Part shown: positions 41,283 to 50,824 of the stretch, one piece after another
Position numbering within the stretch: the stretch's first letter is position 1
Layout: each line of letters begins with the position of its first letter
Source: an uncultured Alistipes sp.
Lineage (GTDB): Bacteria > Bacteroidota > Bacteroidia > Bacteroidales > Rikenellaceae
Reading direction: 5' to 3'
NCBI GenBank assembly: GCA_947623305.1
Contig: CANQGQ010000001.1
Coordinates: forward strand, 310,001-374,000
Length of the DNA: 64,000 bases
The notes under the pieces: model-generated
The model's input: only the letters and a program-made list of their open reading frames with translations
The model's database searches: none
Told to the model about the DNA's origin: nothing
Position numbers and translations under genes: made by a program

Positions 41283-42770
41283 TTATTCGGAGAACAAACC
41301 GGCGGCTTTGCGATATTCCAGCCAGCAGAGATAACGGTTCACTCGTGCTTGCACATGAGTCTCATGGGCCTGCTGCCAGAGGGCCTGCGCTTCGAGAAAA
41401 TCCGTAAGCATCTCCGTGCCGGCCTTGTAGCGCAACTCGCTCAATCGCAGATTCTCGTCCGCCGCAGCCAACGACGATTCAGCCAGCCGCAACTCCAACT
41501 CCGATTCATCGAGGTTGTTCGCCGCGCGCGTCAGTTCGAGTTGCATCCGTTCATTGCCGTCCTCCTGCTCCAAACGGGCCTGTTCATACTTCGCACGGGC
41601 CGACCGCATCTTGTTCGAGCGTCCGCCGAAGTGGAAAATCGGAATCGAAACCTGCACGCCCGCCGCGAAACTCGCCTTGTCCAACAGATAATCGTCGTTC
41701 AGTTCGAAACCGTGCGTATAGCCGTAGCGGCCCACCAACCCGACCTGCGGCAGCCGCTCGCTGCGGGCCAGCAACAGCTGCTGACGGGCCAATTCGCTTT
41801 TGCGATCGAGCATCCGAAATTCGGGGCGGGCTTCCAGATCGGCCGACGGCACCGCTGCCGGATAGGCAGGCAGTTCATCGGTTACCTCGAGCCGGTCGGT
41901 CAGCCGATGGCCCGTCAGATGACACAGGTTCATCGTCGCCAACCGCAGTCCGTTTTCGGCCCGACGCAGGTTGAGTTCGCTTTCGTTCACCTTGACCTGC
42001 ACGCGCAGTACGTCGTTCTGCGGTTTCAGTCCGTTTTTGCGGGCGCTCTCGACGTTGCGCAACAACTCGGCGAGCAGCGCATGATACCGTTCGGCAACCT
42101 CGCGCAGTTCGCGAGCCCGCAGGACATCGGCATAGGCCCGCGACGTTTCGATGACTACCTCCTGTTCGGTCAGGCGCCGGTATTGGGTCGCCAGTTCGCT
42201 GCCGATGCGGGCCATCCGGAAGCCGGCCCGCACCTTGCCACCCGCATAGATCGGTTGTTCGAGCTGTACGCCGCCGCCGTAAATCCAGCCGAGTTTATAA
42301 TCGAGGTCGACGCCCGGGAAGAACGCCGAATGACCCGTAGGAGCCATTTCGGCCGTAAAGACCGGCAGCATGCCGCCCGCGATGTGCAGTCCGCCCGAAG
42401 CGTTGGAGTAGAGGGCCATGCCCGTAGCTGAAACCGAGGGCAGAAAGTTGGCTTTCATGCTGCGCAGCTCGAATCGGGCGGCCGACAGCTGTTTTTCGGC
42501 GGCGGCCAGCGAACGGTTGTTGGCTTTGGCTTGTTCGATGCACTCGTCGAGCGTCAGACGGACGACGGTTTGCGCTTCGGTCGCCGGCTGCGCCCGCAAT
42601 GATGCGTTCGGGCAGACGAAAAGGGCCCAAAAGAGGAAAAGCGCAGGCCACCGCCGCGAAAAGCTCCGGCCGTGAACGGCCTTTCGGGTGTGCTTCGGCA
42701 GCAGAACGGAGGTCGTCGATTCGACAGCCTTCGACAGCCTGCCAACGGTATGCTTCATAATAAGATTCAT
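41283..42770 (-). CDS. TolC family outer-membrane efflux protein
   Basis: A 495-aa OEP-family protein. After an N-terminal signal (PALFLFWALFVCPNASLRAQ), VRLTLDECIEQAKANNRSLAAAEKQLSAARFELRSMKANFLPSVSATG is typical, and the second OEP repeat begins at RPEFRMLDRKSELARQQL. It forms the trimeric exit duct of the adjacent RND pump. Start at ATG 42770 (MNLIMKHTVG), overlapping the RND gene by 4 bases. The longer ORF-track frame is a shadow of that gene. The segment between the first Met and the signal is unusually long (about 40 residues). Confidence 0.93.
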   Translation of the reverse strand: MNLIMKHTVGRLSKAVESTTSVLLPKHTRKAVHGRSFSRRWPALFLFWALFVCPNASLRAQPATEAQTVVRLTLDECIEQAKANNRSLAAAEKQLSAARFELRSMKANFLPSVSATGMALYSNASGGLHIAGGMLPVFTAEMAPTGHSAFFPGVDLDYKLGWIYGGGVQLEQPIYAGGKVRAGFRMARIGSELATQYRRLTEQEVVIETSRAYADVLRARELREVAERYHALLAELLRNVESARKNGLKPQNDVLRVQVKVNESELNLRRAENGLRLATMNLCHLTGHRLTDRLEVTDELPAYPAAVPSADLEARPEFRMLDRKSELARQQLLLARSERLPQVGLVGRYGYTHGFELNDDYLLDKASFAAGVQVSIPIFHFGGRSNKMRSARAKYEQARLEQEDGNERMQLELTRAANNLDESELELRLAESSLAAADENLRLSELRYKAGTEMLTDFLEAQALWQQAHETHVQARVNRYLCWLEYRKAAGLFSE

Positions 42771-45700
42771 CGCAGTTGCTTGATTTTGAAGAATACGGCA
42801 TAGAGAATCGGCACGAAGAAGAGCGTGGCGAAGGTGCTGAACAACAGACCGCCCATGATGGTGGCGGCCATCGAACCGAACATCGCGTCGCTCAACAGCG
42901 GAATCATGCCGAGAATCGTGGTCAGCGAAGCCATCATCACGGGCCGCAGCCGGCTTTCGGAGCTGGCGATGAGGGCTTCGGCGGGTTCTTTTCCGGCAGC
43001 GATCTGGTCGCCGATTTCGTCCATCAGCACGATGCAGTTCTTCATCATCATGCCGATCAGCCCCAGCACGCCGACGATGGCGCAGAAAGTGAAGGTCTGC
43101 CCCGTGATGAGCATGGCGGCCACGACGCCGATGGCGATCAACGGAATGCCGCACAGGATGATGGCAGGCTTGCGGTAGTCGCCGAAAAGGAAGATGAGGA
43201 TGGCGATCATCAGCACGATGCCCAGCGGCACGTTTTTGAACAAATAGCGCATCGTCTGGTCGCTGGCGCCCTTTTCGCCCTGCCACTTCAGCGCATAGCC
43301 CGCCGGCAGCGGAACGGCCTCGATGCGTTCGGCCAAAGCCCGACGAGCTGCCTCGGTCTCGATGCCCGGCACCGGCGAACACATCATGCGCTGGGCCCGC
43401 TGTCCGTTGAAACGCGGCACGACGGGGTCTTCCCAGGCGATTTCGATGCCGCGGCTGATCTGTTTCAGCGGCACGGTCTGCATCAATCGGGCAACCAACT
43501 CGTCGCGATCGACGGCCCCCGAACGCAACTGCACGAGCGTCTCTTCGTCGAGCAGGGTCGAAAGCGCGGGCAGCGTCGAGAAGATCGGCACGTTCTCCAG
43601 ATTATCCAACGGCCGACCGTCCGTATCGGCGCATTTCAAATAAATCGTATTTTTGTGGATACCTTCGTAGAACGTTCCCACGGGGATGCCGCCGGCTGCC
43701 GAGAGCATCGACATCGCGACGTTCTGCCGTCCGAGCCCCATGCGGCGGGCCGACGACTGTTCGTAGTCGATGCGCAACACCGGAATGCGCGGCTCCCAGT
43801 CGGTCGTGATCAATTCGACCTCGGGCGTCGTCTCCATGATGCGGCGGGCGCTGTCGGCCAGCCGGTGCAGGACGGCAGGATCGGGGCCGGTAAACAGCAC
43901 TTCGATGGGATATTTCTTAAACATCAGGTTGTAACGCTTCAGCTTGACGTAGGCATCCGGATAACGGGCCGTGAGTTCGCGCTGAATGGCGTCGATGTTC
44001 TTTTCGAGCGCTTTGGGCGATTCGAAGTCGATAATCAGTTCACCGTAGGAGAGCGAGGGGGTGGCGATGCTGCGCACCAAATTGTAACGCGCCGGCGTGC
44101 CGCCCGTCGAGGCGGTAACGTGGGTGATTTCGGGGCGGGTTTTAAGATAGGCTTCGATGTCGGCAAGGTCGGAACGCACCCGTGCGGAGTGGGTGCCTTC
44201 GGGGAGTTTGTACTCCATGTAGAGCTGGTCGTAAACCATGTCGGGGAAGAATCCGTGGCGCATGAACCGGTAGCCCCACGCGCTCAATCCGACCAACGCA
44301 ACCGCCACCGCGAGGCAACTCACCCGATGGCGCAATCCGAATCCGAGCGCGGCTCGCAACCACCGATAAAATACATTATTATTAATTAGCTGGGGAGTGC
44401 TAATGGAAGTTGGGGAAGTGCTTTCGGCAGACAGCGCATTATTTTCGGCAATCGGAGCGGCGGCTGCGGGAGCGGGCCATTTCAACCAGTGGTCGCACAT
44501 CAACGGCACGTGCACGAGGGCGAGAATCCAGCTCAACAACAACGAGACGGCCAACACGATGAAAAGGTCGCGCACATAAACACCGGCGGTATCGGGCGAC
44601 AGATAGACCGGAAAGAAGGCCAGAATGGCGATCAACGTCGCGCCCAACAACGGCATCGCCGTCTTGCGGCCAATGGCCGTGAGAGCTTCGCGGCGCGGTT
44701 TGCCGGCCTGCATATCCACCAGAATGCCGTCGACGATGACGATGGCGTTATCGACCAGCATGCCCATCGCCAGAATGAAAGCGCCTAACGACACGCGCTG
44801 CATCGTACCGTCGGTGATCCCCAGCACGAGGAACGACCCGACGACGATCATCACCAAACTGATGCCGATGACCAATCCGCTGCGGAAGCCCATCGTGAGC
44901 ATCAATATCCCTACGACAATCACTACGGACTCCAACAAATTAATAAAAAAGGTCAGCAGCGCATCGGTTACGCGCTCCGGTTGATAGAACACCTTATGAT
45001 ATTCGACGCCGGTCGGGAAACGGGTCTCCTGCAACGTTTGCAGCTTGCGTTCCACCTCGACGCCCACCTTCACGATGTCGCTGCCCGAAGCGGCGGCCAC
45101 GGCGATGCCCAGCGCATGTTTGCCGTCGTAGAACAGCTCGTTGCGGACCGGCTCCTCGAAGCCCGATTCCACGGTGGCGATGTCGCCCAGCCGCAACTGG
45201 TCGTCCTCATGGCCCTGGATGACCATCCCTTTGATCTGTTCCACGGTGCGGAACTTGTCCGTTACGGTTACGCGGATGCGATCGGGGCCGTTGTCGTAGT
45301 AACCGGCATAGTAGGTGTCGTTCTGCCCTTTGAGGGTCGACAGCACTTCGGCCGGCGAAATGCCCAGCGTCGCCATCTTCTCGGGCTGGATCGAAATGTC
45401 AATGCAATCGGGCTGTTCGCCGTAAATCTCCACGCGGGCCACGCCGTCGAGGTCGCCCAGTTCGCGTCTCACCAATTCGGCGTAGTCCTGCAACTGACGT
45501 TCGGTCAGTCCGTCGCCCGTGAGCGCATAGAGCATGCCATAGACCAGTCCAAAATCGTCGCGCACCGAAACCGATGCCCCCGAAGGGAGCTGCGGACGGG
45601 TATCGTTCACCTTGCGGCGCAACAAGTCCCAGCATTGTTCGATTTGACTGTCTGGCACGGTGGTGTTCATTTCCACCTGGAGGATGGCCAGATCGTTGTA

Positions 45701-45955
45701 CGACCAGCTGGACACTTCGTGCACCTCGCCGATGGTGCGGATACTCTTTTCGAGCGGGTCGGTAACCTCCATTTCGATCTCGTGCGCCGAAGCACCCGGA
45801 TAGACGGCCACGACCATCGCCTGTTTGACCTTGATTTCGGGGTCTTCGAGCTTGCTCATGTCGTAGATCGACAGCAGGCCGCCGCCCACCAACACGGCGA
45901 GCAGAAAATAGATGAGCTTTTTATTAGCAAAGGCCCATGCACCGAAGTCCATCAT
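42767..45955 (-). CDS. RND efflux transporter permease (AcrB superfamily)
   Basis: A 1062-aa inner-membrane proton-driven pump with 12 helices and two large periplasmic loops. Helix 1 begins NKKLIYFLLAVLVGGGLLSIYDMSKLEDPEI, with helix 4 motif GMLVDNAIVIVDGI and C-terminal counterpart GMMMKNCIVLMDEI. YPGASAHEIEMEVTDPLEKSI and KFRTVEQI match family loops. In the central cytoplasmic linker, about 25 residues (AENNALSAESTSPTSISTPQ and so on) are low-complexity and include a TTAATTAATAATAAT tract. It is the middle gene of a three-gene operon. Confidence 0.95.
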   Translation of the reverse strand: MMDFGAWAFANKKLIYFLLAVLVGGGLLSIYDMSKLEDPEIKVKQAMVVAVYPGASAHEIEMEVTDPLEKSIRTIGEVHEVSSWSYNDLAILQVEMNTTVPDSQIEQCWDLLRRKVNDTRPQLPSGASVSVRDDFGLVYGMLYALTGDGLTERQLQDYAELVRRELGDLDGVARVEIYGEQPDCIDISIQPEKMATLGISPAEVLSTLKGQNDTYYAGYYDNGPDRIRVTVTDKFRTVEQIKGMVIQGHEDDQLRLGDIATVESGFEEPVRNELFYDGKHALGIAVAAASGSDIVKVGVEVERKLQTLQETRFPTGVEYHKVFYQPERVTDALLTFFINLLESVVIVVGILMLTMGFRSGLVIGISLVMIVVGSFLVLGITDGTMQRVSLGAFILAMGMLVDNAIVIVDGILVDMQAGKPRREALTAIGRKTAMPLLGATLIAILAFFPVYLSPDTAGVYVRDLFIVLAVSLLLSWILALVHVPLMCDHWLKWPAPAAAAPIAENNALSAESTSPTSISTPQLINNNVFYRWLRAALGFGLRHRVSCLAVAVALVGLSAWGYRFMRHGFFPDMVYDQLYMEYKLPEGTHSARVRSDLADIEAYLKTRPEITHVTASTGGTPARYNLVRSIATPSLSYGELIIDFESPKALEKNIDAIQRELTARYPDAYVKLKRYNLMFKKYPIEVLFTGPDPAVLHRLADSARRIMETTPEVELITTDWEPRIPVLRIDYEQSSARRMGLGRQNVAMSMLSAAGGIPVGTFYEGIHKNTIYLKCADTDGRPLDNLENVPIFSTLPALSTLLDEETLVQLRSGAVDRDELVARLMQTVPLKQISRGIEIAWEDPVVPRFNGQRAQRMMCSPVPGIETEAARRALAERIEAVPLPAGYALKWQGEKGASDQTMRYLFKNVPLGIVLMIAILIFLFGDYRKPAIILCGIPLIAIGVVAAMLITGQTFTFCAIVGVLGLIGMMMKNCIVLMDEIGDQIAAGKEPAEALIASSESRLRPVMMASLTTILGMIPLLSDAMFGSMAATIMGGLLFSTFATLFFVPILYAVFFKIKQLR

Positions 45956-47007
45956 AGCAATCCTCCCACATTGGTTGTCGATGCGTCGGCCATCGGCGCC
46001 ACCTTTTGTCCTTCGTACAGGCTGTGTACGCCGGCCGTAACGATCCGTTCACCGGCAGTGAGCTGCGGCCCCACGACCGCCGTGCCATCGGAATGCAGAT
46101 GCAAGACCTGCACAGCCCGTTTGCTGACCGTACTGTCGGCGTTGAGCATCCAGACGCAGCTTTGCGCTCCGTCGGCGAAAAGCGCCGTCGCGGGGATGCC
46201 GTTGCGGCTCTCCTCCGACGGGCGGAACGTGATGCCGACCATCGTGTTCATGCCCGGGGCAGGCATCGGGTCGGTGTGCGGGGCGATGCCGAGCCGCACC
46301 GTATAAAGCTGGTTCGCATTGGCTTTGGGGCTGATGCTCAACAGCGTGAGCGGAATCCTGCGGTCGGGCCAGAAATCGAACGTTCCTTCGAAACCGGCGA
46401 ACTCGTCGCGCCGGATGTATTCCGAGCCCGGGATGTTGATTTCGACCTCCGGAGCGCCGCCCGAGATGAGGCTCACGACGGGCATGCCGGCCCCGACGAC
46501 CGTGCCGCGGTCGAGCAGATGACGCTGCACGAATCCGTCGAACGGAGCCCGCAACTCGGTATCGGCCAACTGGTTCTTGCAGTTCCGGTATTTCGCTTCG
46601 ATTTGCTGCAAACCGTAACGGGCCTTGTCGTAATCGTCATCGGTCGCCGCACCGTCGGCATGGAGCGCCATGATTCGTTCGGCCTGCGCCTTAATCCGGC
46701 GGTATTCGGCCTCGACCGCCTCCAGCTGCAACCGATAGTCGCGCGGATCCAGCTCGACGAGCACCTGCCCCTGCCGGACAGCCTCCCCCTCTGCAACCAG
46801 AAAGCGTTGCAGCGTTCCGGCGACCTTGAAGCCCAAATTGACCTCCTGGGCCGCCTTGACCCGCCCGGGAAATTCGAGCATCCGAGATTCTCCGTAGGCT
46901 TCGACCGTGCCGGTCTGCACGCTCGGCAGTCGTTCGCCCTGCTTCTGCGGGCCGGAGCATCCGACCGCCGCCAACAACACCCAAACGAAAGTTCGTGTTC
47001 GCATCAT
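45952..47007 (-). CDS. RND efflux periplasmic adaptor lipoprotein
   Basis: A 351-aa membrane-fusion protein (HlyD/AcrA family) with a lipoprotein signal (VWVLLAAVGCSGPQ). The biotinyl-lipoyl-like halves are VNLGFKVAGTLQRFLVAEGEAVRQGQVLVELDP and ELRAPFDGFVQRHLLDRGTVV, and a coiled-coil hairpin lies between them. It links the pump to the TolC-type protein, the complete trio being in adaptor-pump-channel order. Substrates cannot be predicted. No regulator gene is adjacent. Confidence 0.94.
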   Translation of the reverse strand: MMRTRTFVWVLLAAVGCSGPQKQGERLPSVQTGTVEAYGESRMLEFPGRVKAAQEVNLGFKVAGTLQRFLVAEGEAVRQGQVLVELDPRDYRLQLEAVEAEYRRIKAQAERIMALHADGAATDDDYDKARYGLQQIEAKYRNCKNQLADTELRAPFDGFVQRHLLDRGTVVGAGMPVVSLISGGAPEVEINIPGSEYIRRDEFAGFEGTFDFWPDRRIPLTLLSISPKANANQLYTVRLGIAPHTDPMPAPGMNTMVGITFRPSEESRNGIPATALFADGAQSCVWMLNADSTVSKRAVQVLHLHSDGTAVVGPQLTAGERIVTAGVHSLYEGQKVAPMADASTTNVGGLL

Positions 47008-47075
47008 CGTCTTTTTTCCTTTTTCTTATTTTGTCCCGATCGTTTTGCGGCGTCCGCACGACCGCCGCCCGCGGG

Positions 47076-47083
47076 CAAAGTTA
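47076..47083 (-). promoter_or_regulatory. -7 box of the RND efflux operon
   Basis: TAACTTTG on the minus strand, 68 bases before the adaptor ATG. No -33 TTTG is seen. Confidence 0.5.
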
Positions 47084-47174
47084 AGCAATTTACCGGTTCC
47101 CGATGCTGCCGGAATGGCGTTTTCATTGTCCTATTTGTACGATTTTTCCGGCCGCACGCATTTAGTGGAAAATT

Positions 47175-47204
47175 TTTGTTTTTCCGAAAAAAGCCGTATC
47201 TTTG
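47175..47204 (+). promoter_or_regulatory. metK promoter
   Basis: TTTG (47175-47178), 18 bases, TATCTTTG (47197-47204). The leader to metK is about 195 nt and contains the SAM-II-type aptamer. Confidence 0.7.
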
Positions 47205-47225
47205 TCGTCCCGTCTGTCAAGCGGG

Positions 47226-47280
47226 AAATGTGGAAAGATTTGACTGATTGCAAACCACAATAAAAAATCGCTAAAACAGC
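47226..47280 (+). ncRNA. SAM-II-type riboswitch in the metK leader
   Basis: GTGG (47230-47233) pairs with CCAC (47255-47258), enclosing AAGATTTG and ATTGCAA. It is followed by ATAAAAAATCGCTAAAA. This order, stem P1 with GATTTG in the loop, TTGCA-CCAC, an A-rich joining strand and then the invariant CGCTAAA, is the SAM-II pseudoknot consensus. It lies in the leader of S-adenosylmethionine synthetase, so SAM would reduce expression by feedback. The distance to the ATG is about 125 nt, longer than usual for SAM-II elements that act by hiding the ribosome site. Confidence 0.8.
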
Positions 47281-47406
47281 CCTTTTTATTCATCGTCAGC
47301 CGATTTTTCCCCATTTTTATTAACTAACCGAGCGATTCCGCACATTTCGTGGACTTTTCAAATCATGCCCGAAAGCGTGCGTATCGCATGAAAAAATTAA
47401 TAAAAA

Positions 47407-48711
47407 ATGGGCTTTTTATTTACATCCGAGTCGGTGTCCGAGGGACATCCCGACAAGGTAGCGGATCAGATTTCCGATGCCATTCTCGACGAATATCTTC
47501 GTCGCGATCCCGATTCCAAAGTCGCTTGCGAGACGCTCTGCACCACCGGGTTGGTCGTCGTCTCCGGCGAGGTGCACTCTCAGGCTTCCGTCGACGTGCA
47601 GGAGGTCGCCCGCCGCGTGATCGGCCGGATCGGTTACACCAAAAGCGAGTACCAGTTCGACTGCAATTCGTGCGGCATTCTGTCGGCCATTCACGGCCAG
47701 TCGTCCGACATCAACCAGGGCGTCGTGCGCGAGACCGAGGAGCAGCAGGGCGCCGGCGACCAGGGCATCATGTTCGGTTACGCCTGCAACGAGACGCGTG
47801 AATTGATGCCCGCGACGTTGATTCTCTCGCATGTGATTCTCAAAGAGTTAGCCGCCATCCGCCGCGAAGGGAAGGTGATGACCTACCTGCGTCCGGATTC
47901 CAAGTCGCAGGTTACGATCGAGTACGACGAACAGACCAACCATCCGAAACGGGTGCATACGATCGTCGTGTCGACGCAGCACGACGAATTCATCCGGCCG
48001 GGAAACGGTCTGTCCGAGAAGGAGGCCGAACAACGGATGCAGCAGCAGATTCGCGAAGACGTGCGGACGATTCTGATTCCGCGGGTCAAGGCCCGCCTCG
48101 AACGGGCGAACGACCAGCTCGCCGAGTTGATCGGCGACGATTACATCCTGCACGTCAATCCGACGGGCAAGTTCGTCATCGGCGGCCCGCACGGCGATAC
48201 GGGGCTCACGGGCCGTAAAATCATCGTCGACACCTACGGCGGCCGCGGGGCGCACGGCGGCGGCGCTTTCTCGGGCAAAGATGCCTCGAAAGTCGACCGG
48301 TCGGCCGCCTACGCAGCACGGCATATCGCTAAGAATTTGGTTGCGGCAGGCATTGCCGAGGAGGTATTGGTCGAATTGTCCTATGCCATCGGCATCGCCG
48401 AACCGTTGTCGATCTACGTCGATACCGGCCGTTCGCCGCGTCCGAAAGCCTTGGCGGGCATGACCGACGGCGAGATCGCCCGTCGCATCGACAAACTTTT
48501 CGACCTGCGGCCGGCGGCCATCGTGCGGCGGTTCGGATTGAAAAATCCGATTTTCGAAGCGACGGCCTCCTACGGACACTTCGGCAACCGCCCCTTCACC
48601 CGCACGGAAAAGGTGTGGGAGAACGGTCGCGAGGTGGAACGCGAAATCGAATTTTTCGGTTGGGAGAAACTCGACGCCGTAGACCTTATCCGGAAAGAGT
48701 TCGGATTGTAA
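47407..48711 (+). CDS. metK: S-adenosylmethionine synthetase
   Basis: A 434-aa enzyme making SAM from methionine and [27 protein letters not shown] holds the methionine-binding loop and an ATP-binding His, [12 protein letters not shown] is the signature, and [21 protein letters not shown] with [19 protein letters not shown] is the P-loop-like signature. It is slightly longer than the 384-aa E. coli enzyme because of an insert ([18 protein letters not shown] and the region up to KARLER). The ATG follows AATTAATAAAAA. It is a single-gene unit with its own riboswitch and terminator. Confidence 0.98.
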   Translation: MGFLFTSESVSEGHPDKVADQISDAILDEYLRRDPDSKVACETLCTTGLVVVSGEVHSQASVDVQEVARRVIGRIGYTKSEYQFDCNSCGILSAIHGQSSDINQGVVRETEEQQGAGDQGIMFGYACNETRELMPATLILSHVILKELAAIRREGKVMTYLRPDSKSQVTIEYDEQTNHPKRVHTIVVSTQHDEFIRPGNGLSEKEAEQRMQQQIREDVRTILIPRVKARLERANDQLAELIGDDYILHVNPTGKFVIGGPHGDTGLTGRKIIVDTYGGRGAHGGGAFSGKDASKVDRSAAYAARHIAKNLVAAGIAEEVLVELSYAIGIAEPLSIYVDTGRSPRPKALAGMTDGEIARRIDKLFDLRPAAIVRRFGLKNPIFEATASYGHFGNRPFTRTEKVWENGREVEREIEFFGWEKLDAVDLIRKEFGL

Positions 48712-48734
48712 TTATTTCCTTTATTTAATTCGGG

Positions 48735-48768
48735 GCGGCAGCATACAAATGTTGCCGCCTCTTTTTTT
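48735..48768 (+). terminator. metK terminator
   Basis: GGCGGCAGCAT and ATGTTGCCGCC pair and are followed by CTTTTTTT. Confidence 0.9.
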
Positions 48769-48839
48769 CATTCAAACGCGCTCCAAGCGACCGGCAGGAA
48801 GCCATTCGGTACACTTTTTCGGAATTTTCGACCAAAATA

Positions 48840-48871
48840 TTTGGCCGATGGATTTTGTTTTCCTACCTTTG
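48840..48871 (+). promoter_or_regulatory. promoter of the FadL-type gene
   Basis: TTTG (48840-48843), 20 bases, TACCTTTG (48864-48871). The 5' leader is about 130 nt with no recognised structure. Confidence 0.8.
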
Positions 48872-49008
48872 CGACGTTTTCTTTTCCTTGGGTGCGTGGT
48901 ATTCCGATCGATCCGGACATCGTCCGACCAGGTTCGCGACCGGCACGACCTCGACGAAAGGTTGCCGGATCCGCAAGGATGCGTTTTATTGACCCAAATC
49001 GTTCCGTT

Positions 49009-50493
49009 ATGAAAAAATCGTTATTATTCATTTGGTTGATAGGCTATTGCACCGGTGCATGGGCCGAAGGTTATCAGGTGAACAACATGTCGGCCCGACA
49101 GGCCGGTATGGGACACGTCGGCACCGCCATGCAGCTCGGTTCCGAATCCATCTTTTTCAATCCGGCGGCGACCGCCTTCCAGCAATCGCACTTCGATTTC
49201 TCGGCCGGCCTGACCGGCATCGCCTCGAACTGCCACTTCCAGCGCCTGCCGACGGTCGAAAACGGCTATCAGCCCGGCCCCGTCGAGAAATCCCACAACT
49301 TCGCTACGCCGCTGCACATCTATTTCAATTACAAACCGTCGGATCGTTGGGCCGTCGGTCTGGGCTTCTATACGCCCGACGGTTCGGTGGTCGAGTGGGA
49401 CGACAATTGGTCGGGGGCCCACCTCGTGCAGAAAATCAGCCTGGCGGCCTATACGTTCCAGCCGACCGTATCGTTCAAAATCTGCGACCGGCTGTCCATC
49501 GGGGCGGGCATGACCCTCACGTGGGGGAATTTCGACCTGTCGCGGTCGATGTTGCCCATCGGCAGCGGCAACCAGAGCCTCACGGCCGGATTCACACAAT
49601 TGGGCGGCCTGCTCGGAGCGGCCGGCGGACAGCTCGGTCTCAGCCCCGAACAGATCGCCGCCTACCAGGCCCAGGCACAAGCCGGCGCGGACTATTTCGC
49701 GAACAATCTGAACGATGCGCCGATCGTTTCGACCAAGTTGAAGGGTTCGGCCGACGTGGCAATCGGCGTCAACGCCGGTCTGTTGTTCCACATCAACGAC
49801 GAATGGTCGGTCGGCATGACCTGGCGGTCGCGGGTGGACATGAAAGTAGGCGCAGGACACGCCACGATGAACTACGGCTCGCCCGAAGCACAGCAATACC
49901 TCGCTTTTCTGAATCAGGCGATGGCATTGGCCGGACGGGATACCGTGATTCCGGGGCTCGACCGCGGTTCGTTCCACGCCGAACTGCCGTTGCCGACGTC
50001 GGTAACGTGGGGCGTGTCGTTCCGCCCGACGCCCAAATGGGAGTTCGGCGTCGATCTGCAATGGGTCGGCTGGTCGGCCTACAAGTCGCTGACGGTCGCG
50101 TTCAACGACCCCGAATTGGGGCTCGAACCGATCTACTCGGTGAAAAATTATTCCAACACGTTAGCATTCCGGTTCGGCGGCCAATATCGGGCCTGCCGGT
50201 TCGTAACGGCACGCGTGGGCATGTATGTCGACGAGAGCCCCGTAAGCAGCGATTACCTCAATCCGGAAACCCCGTCGATGACGAAAGTAACCTATACGTT
50301 GGGACTTACGTTGCGTCCGGCGAAACGGATGACACTCGATCTGGCCTACTGCTTCATCTCGGCGGCCGACCCCGAACGGACGGGGTCCTATCCGATTTAC
50401 AGTTATCCCGACGGCCAACTGACCGAAGTTTTTTCGGGCAATTACAAGTTGCACGCCAATGCCTTTTCGATCGGCATCGGGCTGCATTTCTGA
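49009..50493 (+). CDS. OmpP1/FadL/TodX-family outer-membrane transporter
   Basis: A 494-aa outer-membrane barrel for hydrophobic compounds. The signal KKSLLFIWLIGYCTGAWA is followed by the FadL-type N-terminus EGYQVNNMSARQAGMGHVGTAMQLGSESIFFNPAAT, which forms the hatch domain, then 14 predicted strands (KPSDRWAVGLGFYTPDG, VTWGVSFRPTPKWEFGVDLQWVGW) and the terminal ANAFSIGIGLHF. E. coli FadL imports long-chain fatty acids. The substrate here is unknown. I chose ATG 49009 at the signal peptide. The ORF-track extension lies partly upstream of the transcription start. Confidence 0.92.
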   Translation: MKKSLLFIWLIGYCTGAWAEGYQVNNMSARQAGMGHVGTAMQLGSESIFFNPAATAFQQSHFDFSAGLTGIASNCHFQRLPTVENGYQPGPVEKSHNFATPLHIYFNYKPSDRWAVGLGFYTPDGSVVEWDDNWSGAHLVQKISLAAYTFQPTVSFKICDRLSIGAGMTLTWGNFDLSRSMLPIGSGNQSLTAGFTQLGGLLGAAGGQLGLSPEQIAAYQAQAQAGADYFANNLNDAPIVSTKLKGSADVAIGVNAGLLFHINDEWSVGMTWRSRVDMKVGAGHATMNYGSPEAQQYLAFLNQAMALAGRDTVIPGLDRGSFHAELPLPTSVTWGVSFRPTPKWEFGVDLQWVGWSAYKSLTVAFNDPELGLEPIYSVKNYSNTLAFRFGGQYRACRFVTARVGMYVDESPVSSDYLNPETPSMTKVTYTLGLTLRPAKRMTLDLAYCFISAADPERTGSYPIYSYPDGQLTEVFSGNYKLHANAFSIGIGLHF

Positions 50494-50593
50494 CGATCCG
50501 ATTCGTGCAAAGCTCCGGAACATTCGATGGGTTGCCGCATTTCGTCGCGGCAACCCGATTATTTAGGAAATTATCTATTTCAGGCTTGCAAAA

Positions 50594-50745
50594 TTGCAGC
50601 GCGTTTTTTATTAAATGATACGCCTCTTTTAAAAGCGGCCCGTTTAACGGGCTTCCCTATGCGGTGGAAGGTCCAGTGTTTGGCAAGGCTTTCTTCGCTG
50701 CCGACCCTTATATTGGGAGCAAAAAAAGCCTTAGCATTGAGCACC
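50594..50745. repeat. repeat element downstream of the FadL-type gene
   Basis: TTTTTTATTAAATGATACGC, then palindromes CTTTTAAAAG and CCCGTTTAACGGG, the constant flank TTCCCTATGCGG, and an inverted core GCAAGGCTTTCTTCGCTGCC. It fills most of the 331-bp gap, with the terminator as the remaining content. Confidence 0.7.
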
Positions 50746-50767
50746 GCCATCAAACGAGAGGATAAAC

Positions 50768-50811
50768 GAAACGGGGGCCGTCCGACAATAAGTCGGACGG
50801 CCCCCCGTTTC
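50768..50811. terminator. long hairpin between the FadL-type and FKBP genes
   Basis: GAAACGGGGGCCGTCCGAC and GTCGGACGGCCCCCCGTTTC pair over about 19 bp with a 5-nt loop. T-tracts are weak (CGTTTATCC on the minus strand). It is the only terminator candidate for both convergent genes. Confidence 0.75.
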
Positions 50812-50824
50812 GTTACCTGCAACC

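Noticed and set aside
44340-44480. Possible repeat insertion (TTATTATTAATTAG) in the RND pump linker
   Set aside because: The tract is in frame within a variable cytoplasmic linker and lacks the GCGCG or GGCACGG continuation of the repeat ends, so I treat it as ordinary linker.
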